Below the pieces are notes generated by a model. It was not told the origin of the DNA and did not search any database. It saw only the letters and a list, made by a program, of their open reading frames with translations. Position numbers and translations under genes: made by a program. Of a DNA stretch of 64,000 nucleotides, positions 53,425 through 64,000 are shown one piece after another (position 1 is the first letter of the stretch; each line of letters begins with the position of its first letter). This DNA comes from Tenrec ecaudatus (Eukaryota > Chordata > Mammalia > Afrosoricida > Tenrecidae): contig NC_134537.1 of assembly GCF_050624435.1 (NCBI RefSeq), forward strand, positions 18,348,584-18,412,583. Direction: 5' to 3'.

Positions 53425-55945
53425 GCTGAACATGGAAGTCAATTGAGAAAAGATGAACACAATCCCACGGAAAAAAGGGGGAGTAGACAAGAATGCCCCT
53501 TGGCCCCACTCTTAACTACCATCATACTGGAGTTCTGAGCTAATAGCATAAGGCAAAGAAAAGACATCAAAGGTATTCACCTGGGGAAGGAAGATGTGAA
53601 ACTATCGTTATTTGCAGATGATATGATTTTATATATGGAAAATCCCAAAAGCTCCACAAGGGGAGTACTGGAATCAATAGAGGAGTTTGGCAGAGTGACA
53701 GGATACAAGATCAACAAACAGAAGTCTATTGGACTGCTCTACACATCAGAGATGACCACAGAAGAGGGGTTCAAAAAGGTGGTATACTTCACAATAGCCA
53801 GCAAAGATGGAAACATCTAGGGATATACTTGACTAAAAGAACAAAAGATTTGTACGAGGAGAGCTATAGAACACTATTACAAGAGACTGAGTGACCTCAA
53901 CAAATGGAAGAATATCCCATGCTCATGGATTGGAAGACTCAATATTGTAAAAATGTCAGGTCTGCCCAAGGCACTATATAAGTTAATGCAATCCAGATAC
54001 AGATACCATCATCTTTCGTCAAAGAAATGGAAAAATTGATTACCAACTCCATACAGAGTGGGAAGAAGCTCAGAATTAGCAGGGAACTCAAGAAGGACAG
54101 AGTGGGAGGGCTTGCTCTATTGAATTTAGCATCTATTAGACAGCTATCATGGTCAAAGCATTCATGGTATTGGTATGATGACAGATACTCAGACCAATGG
54201 AAAAGAACTGAAAATCCAGATATAAAATCATCAATATACAGACAACTGATTTTTGATGAGTCCCCAAAATATCAAATGGGAAGCGGATGTCCTCTTCAAC
54301 ACGTGGTGCTGAAAAAATAGATATCTGCCTGCAAAAAAAAAAAATGAAGCAAGACCCTTATCTCACTCCATGTCCAAGAATCAACTCAAGTTGGATCACA
54401 GCCCCTGAGGTAAAACCCCAACCTATTGGGGTCATCAATGAGGGAATTGGGATAAACCTGAGAACTTTGGTGCAGGGAATACATAGGCTTTTGGAACTAG
54501 GGAAGGACATAAATACAGAAGAGGCACAAATTGACAAGTGGGATAGACTGAAGATAAAACACCTGTATAGATCGAAAGAATTCACCAAGAGAGTAAGAGA
54601 GCCCATGGACTGGGAAAACATCTTTAGCAATGACACATCAGATAAAGACCTTATTACTAGAATCTAGAGTAATCTGCTAGCTTACAAAAAGAAAAATAAT
54701 GCCCACCGAGGAGGTGGGCAAAGGACCTGAACAGAAGTTTCACAAGGGCAGAAATCCGAATGGCCAATAAACGTATGAGAAAATGGTTCTGCTCCTTAGC
54801 CATAAGAGAAATGCAAATTAAAACAACAATGAGATACCACCTAACACCCTCAAAGATAGCTCAGTTCAAAAAATCAGAAAGTAACAAGTGTTGGAGGAGC
54901 TGTGGTGAGATAGGAACTCTCATCCATTGCTGGTGGACCTGTAGGTATGTATAGTCACTGTGGAAATCGATTTGGTGATATCTAAAACAGATGGAAATCA
55001 AGCTACTGTACGACCCAGCAATTCCCCTACTGGGCATATACTCAGAAGAGGCAAGAAACAAACCATGGCCAGGCGTCTGTGCTCCAATGCTCATTGTGGC
55101 AGTTTGCAAGGAGTTGGAAACAACCCAAATTTCCATCATCGGACAAATGGATTTAAAAGCTGTGGTACATCCATACAATGGAGTACTCTCCATCCCTAAA
55201 ACACAGTGATGAATGCATGAAGCACATCGCCTCATGAGAAGAATTGGAGGAAATTGTGCTAAGCGAAGCAAGCCAAGCACAAAAGGACAAGTACAACATG
55301 AGCCAGCTGAGGTAAGCTTAAAAACGCAAAAGGGGCATAGGGGAAAAGCTACTGTATACCTACATTCCTGGCGTGAGGTCCAGGTAGTATGGCAGGGGCC
55401 AGAACCAATCCAGAGATCCATATGGCAGCCAAATAAAAAGGAGGGGAAAAGACAGAAACAACAACAAAAAAGACATGGGTAGCGGGGGAACAGGGCATTA
55501 ACCCACCCAAGGGGAGGGGGTTGTTTATATGTCCACAGGCGAGGGAGAGAGGGACCAGACTCGGTGCGCCAAGACATGCATGCAACATACCGACATGAAA
55601 CACAGAACCAATAAAGAGATCTGTGGGGCCAGCCCCAAACCCAACTATGTGAATGATTACCCCAACCCCCCCTCCAACCGTCACCACCAGAACAGTGCAC
55701 TTTAGAGGACAGCATTGAATCTACAGCTCAGAGAGAGGGGCGCATCTGATCAGAGCGCACAGGAGCAAACCAAGTGGGAAAGAGAGAGAGTGGAACACAT
55801 CCTGGCCCACCAAGCCCCAAGGACTATATTCCTGCTCAGAGCAGCCAATGCACAGGGAAGACCACGAGGGCTGGCCCCACCACAAGACATGAACACCCCG
55901 ACTGACCCCTAGCTCTACGAGGGACAACACTGGAGGCACAGTGCA
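53425..55945 (+). mobile_element. 5'-truncated L1: ORF2 3' half plus 3' UTR
   Basis: This is the only L1 in the window with reverse-transcriptase sequence. It begins mid-ORF2 ('agtcaattgagaaaagatga'), passes the FADD catalytic region, the thumb and the cysteine-rich C-terminus, ends ORF2 near 55209, and continues into the 5' half of the 3' UTR ('gcatgaagcacatcgcctca', 'caagccaagcacaaaaggac', 'catgggtagcgggggaacag', 'caccccgactgaccc'). It stops at a SINE at about 55945, so the usual distal UTR and poly-A end are missing. It is transcribed left to right. Confidence 0.95.
53430..55209 (+). pseudogene. L1 ORF2 remnant (endonuclease/reverse transcriptase polyprotein, C-terminal half)
   Basis: In an intact L1, ORF2p nicks target DNA and primes reverse transcription of the L1 RNA. 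Here only the C-terminal half survives. 53596-53820 encodes the reverse-transcriptase core with '[13 protein letters not shown]', where the two aspartates are the metal-binding catalytic pair, followed by 'GYKINKQKS'. Later pieces are 'RVGGLALLNLASIRQLSW' (about 54100-54160), 'DWENIFSNDTSDKDLITRI' (about 54608-54664), 'RYHLTPSKIAQF' and 'GTLIHCWWTC' (54836-54945), and 'LLYDPAIPLLGIYSEEA' (about 55000-55050). These lie in at least three reading frames (53596, 54027, 54287, 54760 and 54960 starts), with stops such as the TAG near 53818 and an A-run slip near 54334-54346. It cannot encode an active protein. Confidence 0.95.
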
Positions 55946-56155
55946 GGATTTTTGTTGGCTGATTTTCAGAAGGCGATCACAAGGCCTCTTTAGTTCGTTT
56001 TGGTCTAAACCTCTGATGAAGCTTGTACAGCATCATAGCAATACTCAGGCCTCCACTGACAGACAGGGTGGTGACTACATGAGGTCCATTGACCTGAATT
56101 GAACCTATTCACATCACCCACATGAGAGAAGAGACTTCTACCACTGAACCACTTT
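55945..56155 (-). mobile_element. AfroSINE-related element, second subtype, antisense
   Basis: 'ggctgattttcagaaggcga', 'tcacaaggcctctttagttc', 'cagcatcatagcaatactca', 'ggcctccactgacagacagg' and the terminal 'cttctaccactgaaccactt', which in reverse gives 'ggttcagtggtagaag', an A-box resembling tRNA-Gly. It abuts the L1 3' UTR and may mark where that L1 was broken. Confidence 0.82.
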
Positions 56156-57237
56156 ACATGACTTTGTGGTTCTTCTTGTCCCTGCTGCATGCACCTACGT
56201 GTACCTCATCTACCAGCAGTTTGTGTGCACACTCTGGCTCAGCGGTTCTTGGCTGTGGTTGGCAGGGAATGGGCATGCCTGTCACCTTCTTCCTGTTGTG
56301 CCTCAACTGAACTCTCCAGTGTGAGCCCTTGACTGACTGTGGGTACCTAGGGCAACAGCCATGGGGTGGGGTGGGGGGAGAGGATCTGACCCTGCATGTT
56401 GTCTTTGGAGCAATTGTTCAAGTCTGCCATTTCAGGAAACCATGTACACCTGTAAACCCATGTATATACTATGCACATCCACGTGTAAAGCTCAGATACC
56501 GTATTGTCCACAGGAGAACAAGACATCTTGATGAAAATGAATAATTCTGCTAATCACCCAGATGTTTTATCTATATGGTGTCACACAGCTGGGTGATCTG
56601 GAACGGCTAGCTGTGGGTTGACTTGCAAATAAAGCATGTAGATAATAGAATCCATCCCCCACTTTCTTTCCCTCCAGAATTTTGGCATCGCTTAGACATA
56701 ATCTAAATGATATGGTAACATATGGTACAACCTCGCACATTCAAAAGCATGCAAGCAGCTAGCTAACACTTTCCGCTAAAAAAAAAATTGCTCATAGGTA
56801 TTTTGATGAATCTAAACGTCTCACAAAGCACATCCTTTGAAAGAAATATGGCAGCAAAACAAACTGCTGCGTTCAGAGCAGGGGGTAGTGAAAAGTGTCA
56901 GGGAAACATTTTTAACTGCATGTTTGTGCACGGTCTGGTCAAAGCAGAATGGATTTTCTTTTATAGAAGTAAGCTAAAAAGGGACAGAAAGACAAAGATT
57001 TAGTGTTCGCAGGAAGTCCTTGTCAGTTTTGTCTAAGAAACTCTGAGAATCTTGTTGTCGACATTAGCTATTATTCTCAAAGTAGCATTTTGTTTCTGAC
57101 GTGTTCAGTTTGAAGGAAGCAGCCTAATGCCATGCTTTGAAATTAATGTCTGAGAAAGTCTATGTAAATGTGGCTGGCAACAAAAGCCGAGCTGGACAGG
57201 ATGCCAAGGGAATGAGAGGGAAGCTAAAATAAACTGC
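56156..57237. other. Unique AT-rich stretch; no gene recognised
   Basis: No repeat landmark. The section 56660-57230 is even in composition, with a GCTAGC palindrome cluster near 56758 and A run at 56780; possible conserved non-coding DNA. Confidence 0.4.
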
Positions 57238-57730
57238 ATGAAGGTTGTTGTTATTGTTATCTGGTGTCTTCCACTTATTTCAACTCATATATCAATCCTA
57301 TTTGTCCCAAAATCCTATCTGTCCACCAGAATATCACACAACTGGGCCTGGGACATCCTTACAGTCCTTTTTCTGTGTTTGAGCCCATTGTTGTGGCCAC
57401 AGTGTCAATGCCTCTCACCGAGGGTTTTCCTCTTCCTCTTTTTCTTAGACCTGATGCTCTACAAGGATGATGCCTCCCTCCCCCGCCCCCAGAGACTGGG
57501 CCCTCCTGAGAACATGCCCAGAGTGCGTGAGATGAAGTCTTCCTATCCATGCTTTTAGAACACATTCCATTGGTATTTCCTTCAATGCAGGTTTCCTCAT
57601 TCTTTTGGCAGTCTAGGATATGTTCCGTACTCTTCGCCAGCACCATGATTCACATGTGCCAATTTTTATTTGGTCTTCCTTTTTGTTGTTTGGTTTTGGC
57701 ACTGACAGCCAAATGGTAGGAAAGGTGGTT
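57238..57730 (-). mobile_element. RTE-type LINE 3' fragment, antisense
   Basis: 'gttgttgttattgttatctg', 'gtgtttgagcccattgttgt', 'ccacagtgtcaatgcctctc', 'cattcttttggcagtctagg', 'atatgttccgtactcttcgc' and 'cagcaccatgattcacatgt' match the afrotherian RTE 3' region in reverse, reaching further into the element than the 25.4-kb copy. It is diverged, with no intact coding region. Confidence 0.8.
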
Positions 57731-60394
57731 AGCTTATTTTGAAAGAGATTTTAGGTCATCAACACATTAGTTTCAATTTCTGGATCCCAATCTCTAAATG
57801 CTTTCCTCCAACTAATGGAGTGATTGAAATTATAGAGTAAGAAGAGAATTTAATGCAATTGATTTTTTCATTCCAGAGACAAGGCTTTGAAAAGCTATGG
57901 AGTCTTGTGGACTGAAGGGGTGATAAAGAACAGTCACCCAGAGCCAGAGCCCAGGCAGGTCATTTAAATGAATAAATCAGGGAAATGTGTAAGTGAGGAG
58001 GCATCCATTTAGAGACTTAGTCATTGCTGGCTTCGCAAAGCATCCTGGCTCAGTCAGTCAGCTCTTGCTGATTATTTCCATGCAGGAAAGGGATACTCTA
58101 ATTTTCTGAGAAAATCTCAAAGTCCAAATATTTACGTAATGTTTCCCAAATATTTAAGGTTTGACTCATTTGAAACTAGACCTACTGATCTCCAGTTTGT
58201 TATTTTCAATTTAGTTCCAACTTTGTGATCTTACGTGCTTGATTCCGCTTACATGGGAGGGAGTTCAGTTTCAGATCTGAAGGTTAACTAACGGCCCTAG
58301 TCTTCAGGGGTCCACTAATCTCTACCTGGCTAGTAAGCTTGGTCTCTTTTATGATTTTGAGTTTCATTCCACGTTTTCCTTCTAGGCAGGACCTTCTAAT
58401 GCGATCCTTTCAGGGCAGTTGGAAATGGTTGCCAGGCTCATCTAGTTTTTCTGGTCTCAAGGTTGTGGAGATTGGTTTTTGAATGATTCATTAGTCTATT
58501 GGATTAATTATCTGCCCGTGTCTTTCAATTTTCATCACTCTTTTTTCATCTGGATGGAGAGAAACTGATAGCAGCCCCTTAGATGACTACTCATGAGCTT
58601 TATATTACCTCATTAGGATGTAGAACATCTTCTTGGTGAGTGGTTGTATGCTACCTAACCTTGGTGTCCCCAAGACAATGGTCCTGAGCCCCCAGGTCTA
58701 GCAACTCTTTCTGTCAAGGTGCATTTGGTTATGTCTAAGAGGTTCACATCAGAGGATATTTGTATGTGTGTATTTAATTGTGTTGTAAATATATCCATGA
58801 ATGTGACAGTGCACAAAGGATAAAGTTATGAAATCTTAGACACCTCTCACTGATGAAGTAAAGAAGAGTGATGAAAGTCAAAAGACACATGAAGACAATT
58901 ATCCCAATGGACTAACGGAGCATGCAGACAGTGTCCATGACGTTGAAAGCACAAGAACTAGACGGTACCTGGCTATTACTACCACATCCTCTCAAAAGGT
59001 TCACATGAAAAGTCTTGCATGGAATAGAGAAAAATGTTGACCAAAACTCAGCTTTACAAAAGAGACTTGGCTTCTGGATCAGAAAGCGACAGATGGAATC
59101 CCTGAGATGATGATTCCTAATGGCCTTTCAGGTCTGGAACTCAACTCACTCACGTCTGAGAATAACCAATCATTGAAGAGCCAAAAGGTAGCGTTGACCC
59201 AAGGGCAAAGTTCAGAGGGTTCGAAAAGAAGGAAGAATGGAAAGCGGAAACACATGGGAGGAACTGGGATACGTGATAGCACATTGAGTGGGTTGCAAAG
59301 GATGAGTTGAAGCAAAAGCGTTTCTAAATTGTTGAATGTAAAACCGATGCAAACCTTTACCGGATTTAAAATTTAAATACATAAAGAACACCCCCTACCC
59401 CCACCCCCACCCCCACACACATACACAATGAGCCATTGCAAACCCAGTCCTACTGTGACATCCATCTGGGACTTAGACCTAGGTGACCGCCAATCTTCCT
59501 AGTGCTTTCCCTTTCTACAGTGGTAAACATAGTTTTCTTCTCAAAGCAAGGGCCGGTAAGATGAATTCTACAGATTCCTCAGGCTTTAATAATTTAATGA
59601 AAATTTAGTACTCCTTGATTATATATAGAATTGTTAAATCAATAAATCTGTTTATCAATATTTAAAAAAATATATTGCCTAGATTTGATTTTTCTATATC
59701 ACTCAGTTTGAGTTTTTTTTTTTACTATTATCTTCAATATTTCCCATTTTCTTCATTGAGCAATGGTTGCAAGAGTGACTTCACACATTTCATTGGTTTG
59801 AGTGTCTGTATTTGACCTTTACCCTTTACAAGTCAGTCTTTCAAAGTGTGAAAGAATTTTTAGTTGAGTATGTCTCTATTATATACTTCTATGCATTAAC
59901 CTGGAAGAGTAATGGATTCCTATTAAAATCCACATTCTCTAGTCAGTTGGACTAATAAGGAGAAGCCATTCTGCATGAAGATGCCATTCTTTACCCTCAC
60001 AGAATAGGAGGTGAAGGCTCACTTATCTTTAAGTGTCAAAATCTGGGAATTAAATTTCCGTAAGACCAGAAGTATTTATTCAAGAAGCAAGTGTATATTG
60101 CTTCTGTATTTTCCTCCTGAAAAGAACAGGCCTACAGATAAAATATGCAGCACAGCGTGTTTGCTAAAATAGTTTGTGGGGGGAAGGTGGAGTTTGCGTG
60201 GTGAGCAAAAATAATACGTAACATGCTCATTATTTGCATAACAACCAAACAATGCTCTGTGGCAGCTAGGACTTCAAGTTATATGTGGAACCATTCTTTC
60301 CCAAGACGTAAGATCCAGATACCAGAAACTAGTCCTGTAAGAAAACATAAGATGAAACACAGCACTAGGCCAGTTTACTTCAGACTCAACAAAT
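57731..60394. other. No recognised feature; possible unassigned repeat at 58780-59340
   Basis: About 2.7 kb. Most looks unique. The part 58780-59340 ('ccatgaatgtgacagtgcac', 'cctctcactgatgaagtaaa', 'atggaatccctgagatgatg', 'cacatgggaggaactgggat') has the feel of a dispersed transcript-derived repeat, but I cannot name one. A CA/CCCCA-rich tract lies at 59391-59423. Confidence 0.4.
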
Positions 60395-60575
60395 ACCCCC
60401 ATGTGTGGGCAAGTCAACTTTCACTCATAGCAACCCCTGGTGTGCATCGTAGGGTGTTTAATGGTTGATGTTCTGAAGTAGGTCACCAGAATTTTCTTCC
60501 AATGAGCCTCTGGATGGACTTAAACTTGGAGTCATTTGGTTAGAAACCAACATGCTAAGTAGTTCCATCACCCAG
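60395..60575 (-). mobile_element. AfroSINE, antisense
   Basis: 'cccccatgtgtgggcaagtc', 'tttcactcatagcaacccct', 'aggtcaccagaattttcttc' and 'gagtcatttggttagaaacc' with 'gctaagtagttccatcaccc' form a diverged reverse copy. Confidence 0.78.
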
Positions 60576-60629
60576 GAAAGCATTATAAAAGGATTTGCTA
60601 CAAAGTTTGTTCAAGGTTCAGGAGAAAGG

Positions 60630-61115
60630 TGAGGTCATTAGTTTATTGTGCCAAACTGGCCAATAAACACATGTGGGATTAATTGAAGGGTGGAGCGATA
60701 AATGGCTCGGAGAACCTCGCCTTTCTTGGCTCTTGCTCTTTGATCATCGGACCAGTGTGCAGCTGCCTTGCTTGTTCTGTGCCTCAATTTGCAAGCTACA
60801 CTACCTGTGGGACACCTAACCCCATGGACTGTGTTACTGTAATTTGAGCTTCCTTCAAGACCTGCTTCGCCACACCACTGGAATTTACATCTCTTGAGCT
60901 GGGGACTGTTGGACCCTGTCCTCTGGCTGACTGTTGGTGACCTGCCTTGCTGTTTGCTGCCTGTGCTTGGATAGCTGGAATTCTCTCTACAGAGGACTAC
61001 CCGCCGGCCTCCAAGACTTGAAGGACTGCCAGTATCTCACAACTGTCTCACGGGATTGAGTTGCACTGAGCTATTTGTACTGCTTTATAATTTAATTAAC
61101 TGTTTATTTCTTATG

Positions 61116-61157
<42 letters not shown>

Positions 61158-61222
61158 GTATAAACATATATAAAATTATTAGCTTTCTGGTTTTGTTTCT
61201 CTAGAGAACCCTGTTTAACACA
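60630..61222 (+). mobile_element. Solo LTR (ERVL/MaLR-like), 5-bp duplication, with microsatellite
   Basis: 593 bp starting 'tgaggtcattagtttattg' and ending 'ctctagagaaccctgtttaa' then 'caca'. Perfect 'aaagg' duplications flank it (60625-60629 and 61223-61227). It shares 'ctacctgtgggacacc' and both ends with the copies at 37193-37659 and 44740-45312. A (TATC)n run expands its 3' part. No internal retroviral sequence is present, so it is a recombined solo LTR. Confidence 0.9.
61117..61156 (+). repeat. (TATC)n microsatellite inside the LTR
   Basis: About ten uninterrupted TATC units. The same position in the 37-kb LTR has only short 'tctat/gatag' motifs, indicating expansion within this copy. 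Confidence 0.97.
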
Positions 61223-61344
61223 AAAGGTAATTCGCGGTTTTCCACAGCCTGGGGACTCTTATTGGAGAATCATTCTAGAGAATTGGCAGCTCACTCATTT
61301 TGGATCCATGGGAAATTATGTTGTGATTCTATTGTTAATCATCT

Positions 61345-61470
61345 CCTACATTGAATATCTTTAATTTCCAAAGCACTTTCCCCACTTTACACACTAAGGC
61401 TCAGCATAAATAGCTTGCCCAGTGGCCTCACAGAGAGTATAGAAGAAGGGCTAGATCTTGATCAAATCTG
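61345..61470 (-). mobile_element. MIR-type fragment, antisense (tentative)
   Basis: 'ccccactttacacactaagg', 'ctcagcataaatagcttgcc' and 'cctcacagagagtatagaag' correspond to the common MIR/L2 'fall-off' series. Confidence 0.5.
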
Positions 61471-61488
61471 ATGTCATATCTTAGGTTT

Positions 61489-62717
61489 AAGGGTACTTTA
61501 TTTTTTTAACATTTTATTAGGGACCCTCATCACAATCCATACATATACATACATCAATTGTATAAAGCACATCCATCTGTACATTTTTTGCCCTCATCAC
61601 TTTCAAAGCATTTGCTCTTCATTTAAGCCCTTTGCACCAAGTCCTCTTTTTCTCTTCCCTCCCTTCCCCCCTCCCTCATGAGCCTTGATAATTTATAAAT
61701 TATTATTTTGTCATATCTTGCCCTATCCAGCGTCTCCCTTCACCCCCTTTTCTGTTGTCCGTCCACCAGGGAGGAGGTCACATGTAGATCCTTGTAATCA
61801 GTTCCCCCTTTCCAACCCACTCACCCTCAACCCTCCCAGTATCGCCCCTCACACCCCTGGTCCTGAAGGTAACATCCACCCTGGATTCCCTGTGCCTTCA
61901 GCTCCTATCTGCACCAGTGTAAAACCTCTACTCTATCCAGACTTGCAAGGTAGAATTCGCATCATGGTAGTGGGGGGGAGGGGGGAGAGGAAGCATTTAG
62001 GAACTGGAGGAAAGCTGTAGTCTTCATCTGTGCTACATCGCACCCTGACTGACTCATCTCCTCCTCTAGACCCCTCTGTGAGGGGATCTCCAGTGGCCGA
62101 CAAATAGGCTTTGGGTCTCCACTCTGCACTTTCCCCTTCATTCACTATGGTAAGATTTTTTTTTCTATGATGATGCCTTATACCGGATCCCTTCGACACC
62201 TTGTGATTGCACAGGCTGGTGTGCTTCTTCCATGTGGGTTTGTTGCTTCTGAGCCAGATGGCTGCTTGTTCACCTTCAAGCCTTTATGACCCCAGACACT
62301 ATCTCTTTTGATAACTGGGCACCATCAGCTTTCTTCGCCAGATTTGCTTATGCACCCGTTGGTCCTCAGTGATATGATTTTTTGTTCTTTGATGCCTGAT
62401 AACTGATCCCTTCAGGACCACGTGATCATACAGGCTGGTGTGTTCTTCCAAGTGGGCTTTGTTGCTTCTGAGATAGATGGCCACTTGTTTATCTTCAAGC
62501 CTTTAAGACCCCAGACGCTATCTATTTTGATAGCCGGGCACCATCAGCTTTCTTCACCACATTTGCTTGTTCACCCGCTTTGGCTTCAGTGGTTGTGTCG
62601 GGAGGGTGAGCAATTATAGAATGCCAATTTAATAGCAGAAAGTATTCACGCATTGAGGGAGTGCTTGAGTAGAGGCCCAAGGTCCTTCTGCCACCTTATA
62701 CACTAAAGGGTACTTTA
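61489..62717 (-). mobile_element. Antisense 1.2-kb L1 3'-UTR insertion with 12-bp target duplications
   Basis: The body (61501-62705) runs from poly-T through 'catttgctcttcatttaagc', 'ccttgataatttataaatta', 'ctgttgtccgtccaccaggg', 'ggaactggaggaaagctgta', 'accctgactgactcatctcc' to 'gagtgcttgagtagaggccc'. A perfect 'aagggtacttta' flanks it (61489-61500 and 62706-62717). Within it, 62147-62370 and 62371-62595 are a tandem duplication of one UTR segment. Confidence 0.95.
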
Positions 62718-64000
62718 ATGAACACCCACATTCCAATGATGATCCAGTGACCTACTGAAACAATCTTACACATTCTGCTGCCCACCAGCACCGTAGGCAT
62801 TTGCAAACAGGAAGACAGTGGTGATGGATGGAAGCAATGATAAAGACTAATAGAAGATCTCTAATTTTCTGACACTGTTATTGGTGCACGAGAGCTGTCA
62901 TGGTAGTGAAAGAAGAAGCACTTTTCTGCGAGGGATTTCTATCTTTCAATGACAATTCACATTTAAATCCCATTGTCATTAATTGTTGTTAGAATTTGTG
63001 TCCTGGGTGGTGTATCTGCTACGTAGCAATTTCCCCTATACATTTAGTGATGGGATTGTCCACATATTTTACTTCATGAAAGAAACAGCTTGTGCTGCCC
63101 GAGAAAGCAATATCTAATAATGGTGCAACCAAGTGCTGACCCGTGGGCAGGTGGGAAAAGGATCATGGGAAAAGCAGTCTTGTTCAGGTTGGTTTTTTTT
63201 TTTCCTTCATCTGGATTTAAAAACAAATGACTTCAGTGCAAAGCAATGAAGAGTGAAAGGCAGTGAACAGCGAGATTATTAAAGCATTTGTCTACAAGCT
63301 ACAGGCGGGCCCAGGAAGGGTGCCAGTCCTGCTGGCAAAGCTGCCTTGCCAAATATTTCTTGTAGATTATCAGAGTCCCCCAACAAAATCTCTAGGCAGA
63401 AACACAGAAAAGGCAGTTATCCCCTTGTAACTCTAATAGCAGTAGTTTCTGAACGGGAGCTCCAGAGACCCGTCAAGAAAGCCCAGAGTTGTGTACAGGA
63501 CACCAGATAGATTTTTTTTTTTCATTTGGAAGACTAGATCATTTAGATTACCACAGTGATGGTTCCTGCAGGATTTGTATTTATAGATATAAATCCTTGT
63601 TAGCTTATATTAATGAGAACTATCCCCCTATTTCTACTGACTGTGTTTTTTGGTCATGTAACAAAATGAAGGAGTATATCTTGTTGTCTTTTCATATCAA
63701 TTCCCTGCCCCTTTTAAACTTATTTAAATTTTATTCTTTGTGTGTGTGTGTGCGCGCGCCAAATTGTACACCATTTCAACAAACTCAGCATATAGAATTC
63801 AATGACACTATTTATATTCCTTGATTTTGTGGTCATTCTCCTTCTCAAAATTATTTTACCATCATTAATAAATGTAAAGTTACTGCTCTTCAAACCTCTC
63901 ACCTAACCTTTCAAGATCCTGTTGCCAATTTGATTCCACACAATGAAATCAAAAGAAGGCACGGTGCTCAGGCAGACGTATCTTACTAATGAAGTGAAAT
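62718..64000. other. Unique stretch; candidate regulatory DNA, no gene recognised
   Basis: No repeat landmark except T runs and a TG/CG tract at 63739-63759. 62930-63120 contains an inverted pair 'aatgacaat' / 'attgtcatt' around an AT-rich loop. The open frame at 63489-63824 has no recognisable domain. Confidence 0.4.
63739..63759 (+). repeat. (TG)n(CG)n alternating purine-pyrimidine tract
   Basis: About 7 TG/GT units pass directly into a 'gcgcgcgc' run; such tracts favour Z-DNA and are prone to length change. Confidence 0.93.

Noticed and set aside
53596..53820. Active reverse transcriptase
   Set aside because: The catalytic motif is present, but the frame closes within 75 codons and the rest is spread over other frames; it is a dead L1.
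54861..55715. 284-codon minus-strand open frame, the longest in the window
   Set aside because: It is antisense to L1 ORF2 C-terminus and L1 3' UTR, whose low stop density on the opposite strand produces the frame.
55213..55912. Two open frames downstream of ORF2
   Set aside because: They lie in the L1 3' UTR, which is non-coding in the family.

Overview
This window is non-coding mammalian nuclear DNA from an afrotherian, and most probably from a tenrec. Two repeat families support this. More than twenty tRNA-headed SINE copies match the AfroSINE pattern (a head like 'gccctggtggcgcagtg', the middle 'aaggtcagcagttcgaa', a tail near 'gactc..cggcagtgggttt'), and two fragments match the RTE-type LINE that shares the SINE tail. 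A short hAT element at 9649-9844 matches the SPIN (Space Invaders) non-autonomous family, which among afrotherians is known from tenrec. The species call is an inference from remembered families; no database was searched.

No protein-coding gene, exon, tRNA, rRNA or snRNA gene could be supported. The long open frames fall in repeats (L1 antisense, a 30-bp minisatellite, a SINE+SPIN composite) or are short and unsupported. The window reads as intergenic or intronic sequence.

Layout. 1-12 kb: L1 3'-UTR fragments on both strands (one with perfect 13-bp target duplications at 1207-1388), AfroSINEs, and the SPIN element. 12-20 kb: a MaLR-like LTR, more L1 3'-end pieces, an old L1 ORF1-like fragment and a dense SINE cluster. 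20.2-22.3 kb: unique AT-rich DNA with a homeodomain-type motif cluster. 22.3-23.7 kb: a 1.34-kb antisense L1 3'-UTR insertion. 25-29.3 kb: an RTE fragment, a twin-primed (5'-inverted) L1, a homogeneous 30-bp minisatellite, a polypurine tract and a small inverted-repeat element. 29.3-36.6 kb: mostly unique with one 1-kb L1 3' UTR. 37-45 kb: an L1 split by a nested solo LTR, a run of AfroSINEs and two more LTRs. 48-51.5 kb: L1-derived pieces, including a possible L1 5' end close to an L1 3' end. 53.4-55.9 kb: the only L1 fragment retaining reverse-transcriptase sequence, with a broken ORF2. 57.2 kb: a second RTE. 60.6-62.7 kb: a solo LTR with perfect 5-bp duplications and an L1 3' UTR carrying an internal tandem duplication.

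Several insertions are datable relative to one another from nesting (LTR in L1 at 37 kb; AfroSINE in MIR at 19.9 kb). I did not find a coherent new biological system. The most informative items are the SPIN copy, the tail-less AfroSINE with 18-bp duplications, the minisatellite/polypurine block, the unassigned inverted-repeat element, and several unique stretches that could be conserved regulatory DNA.
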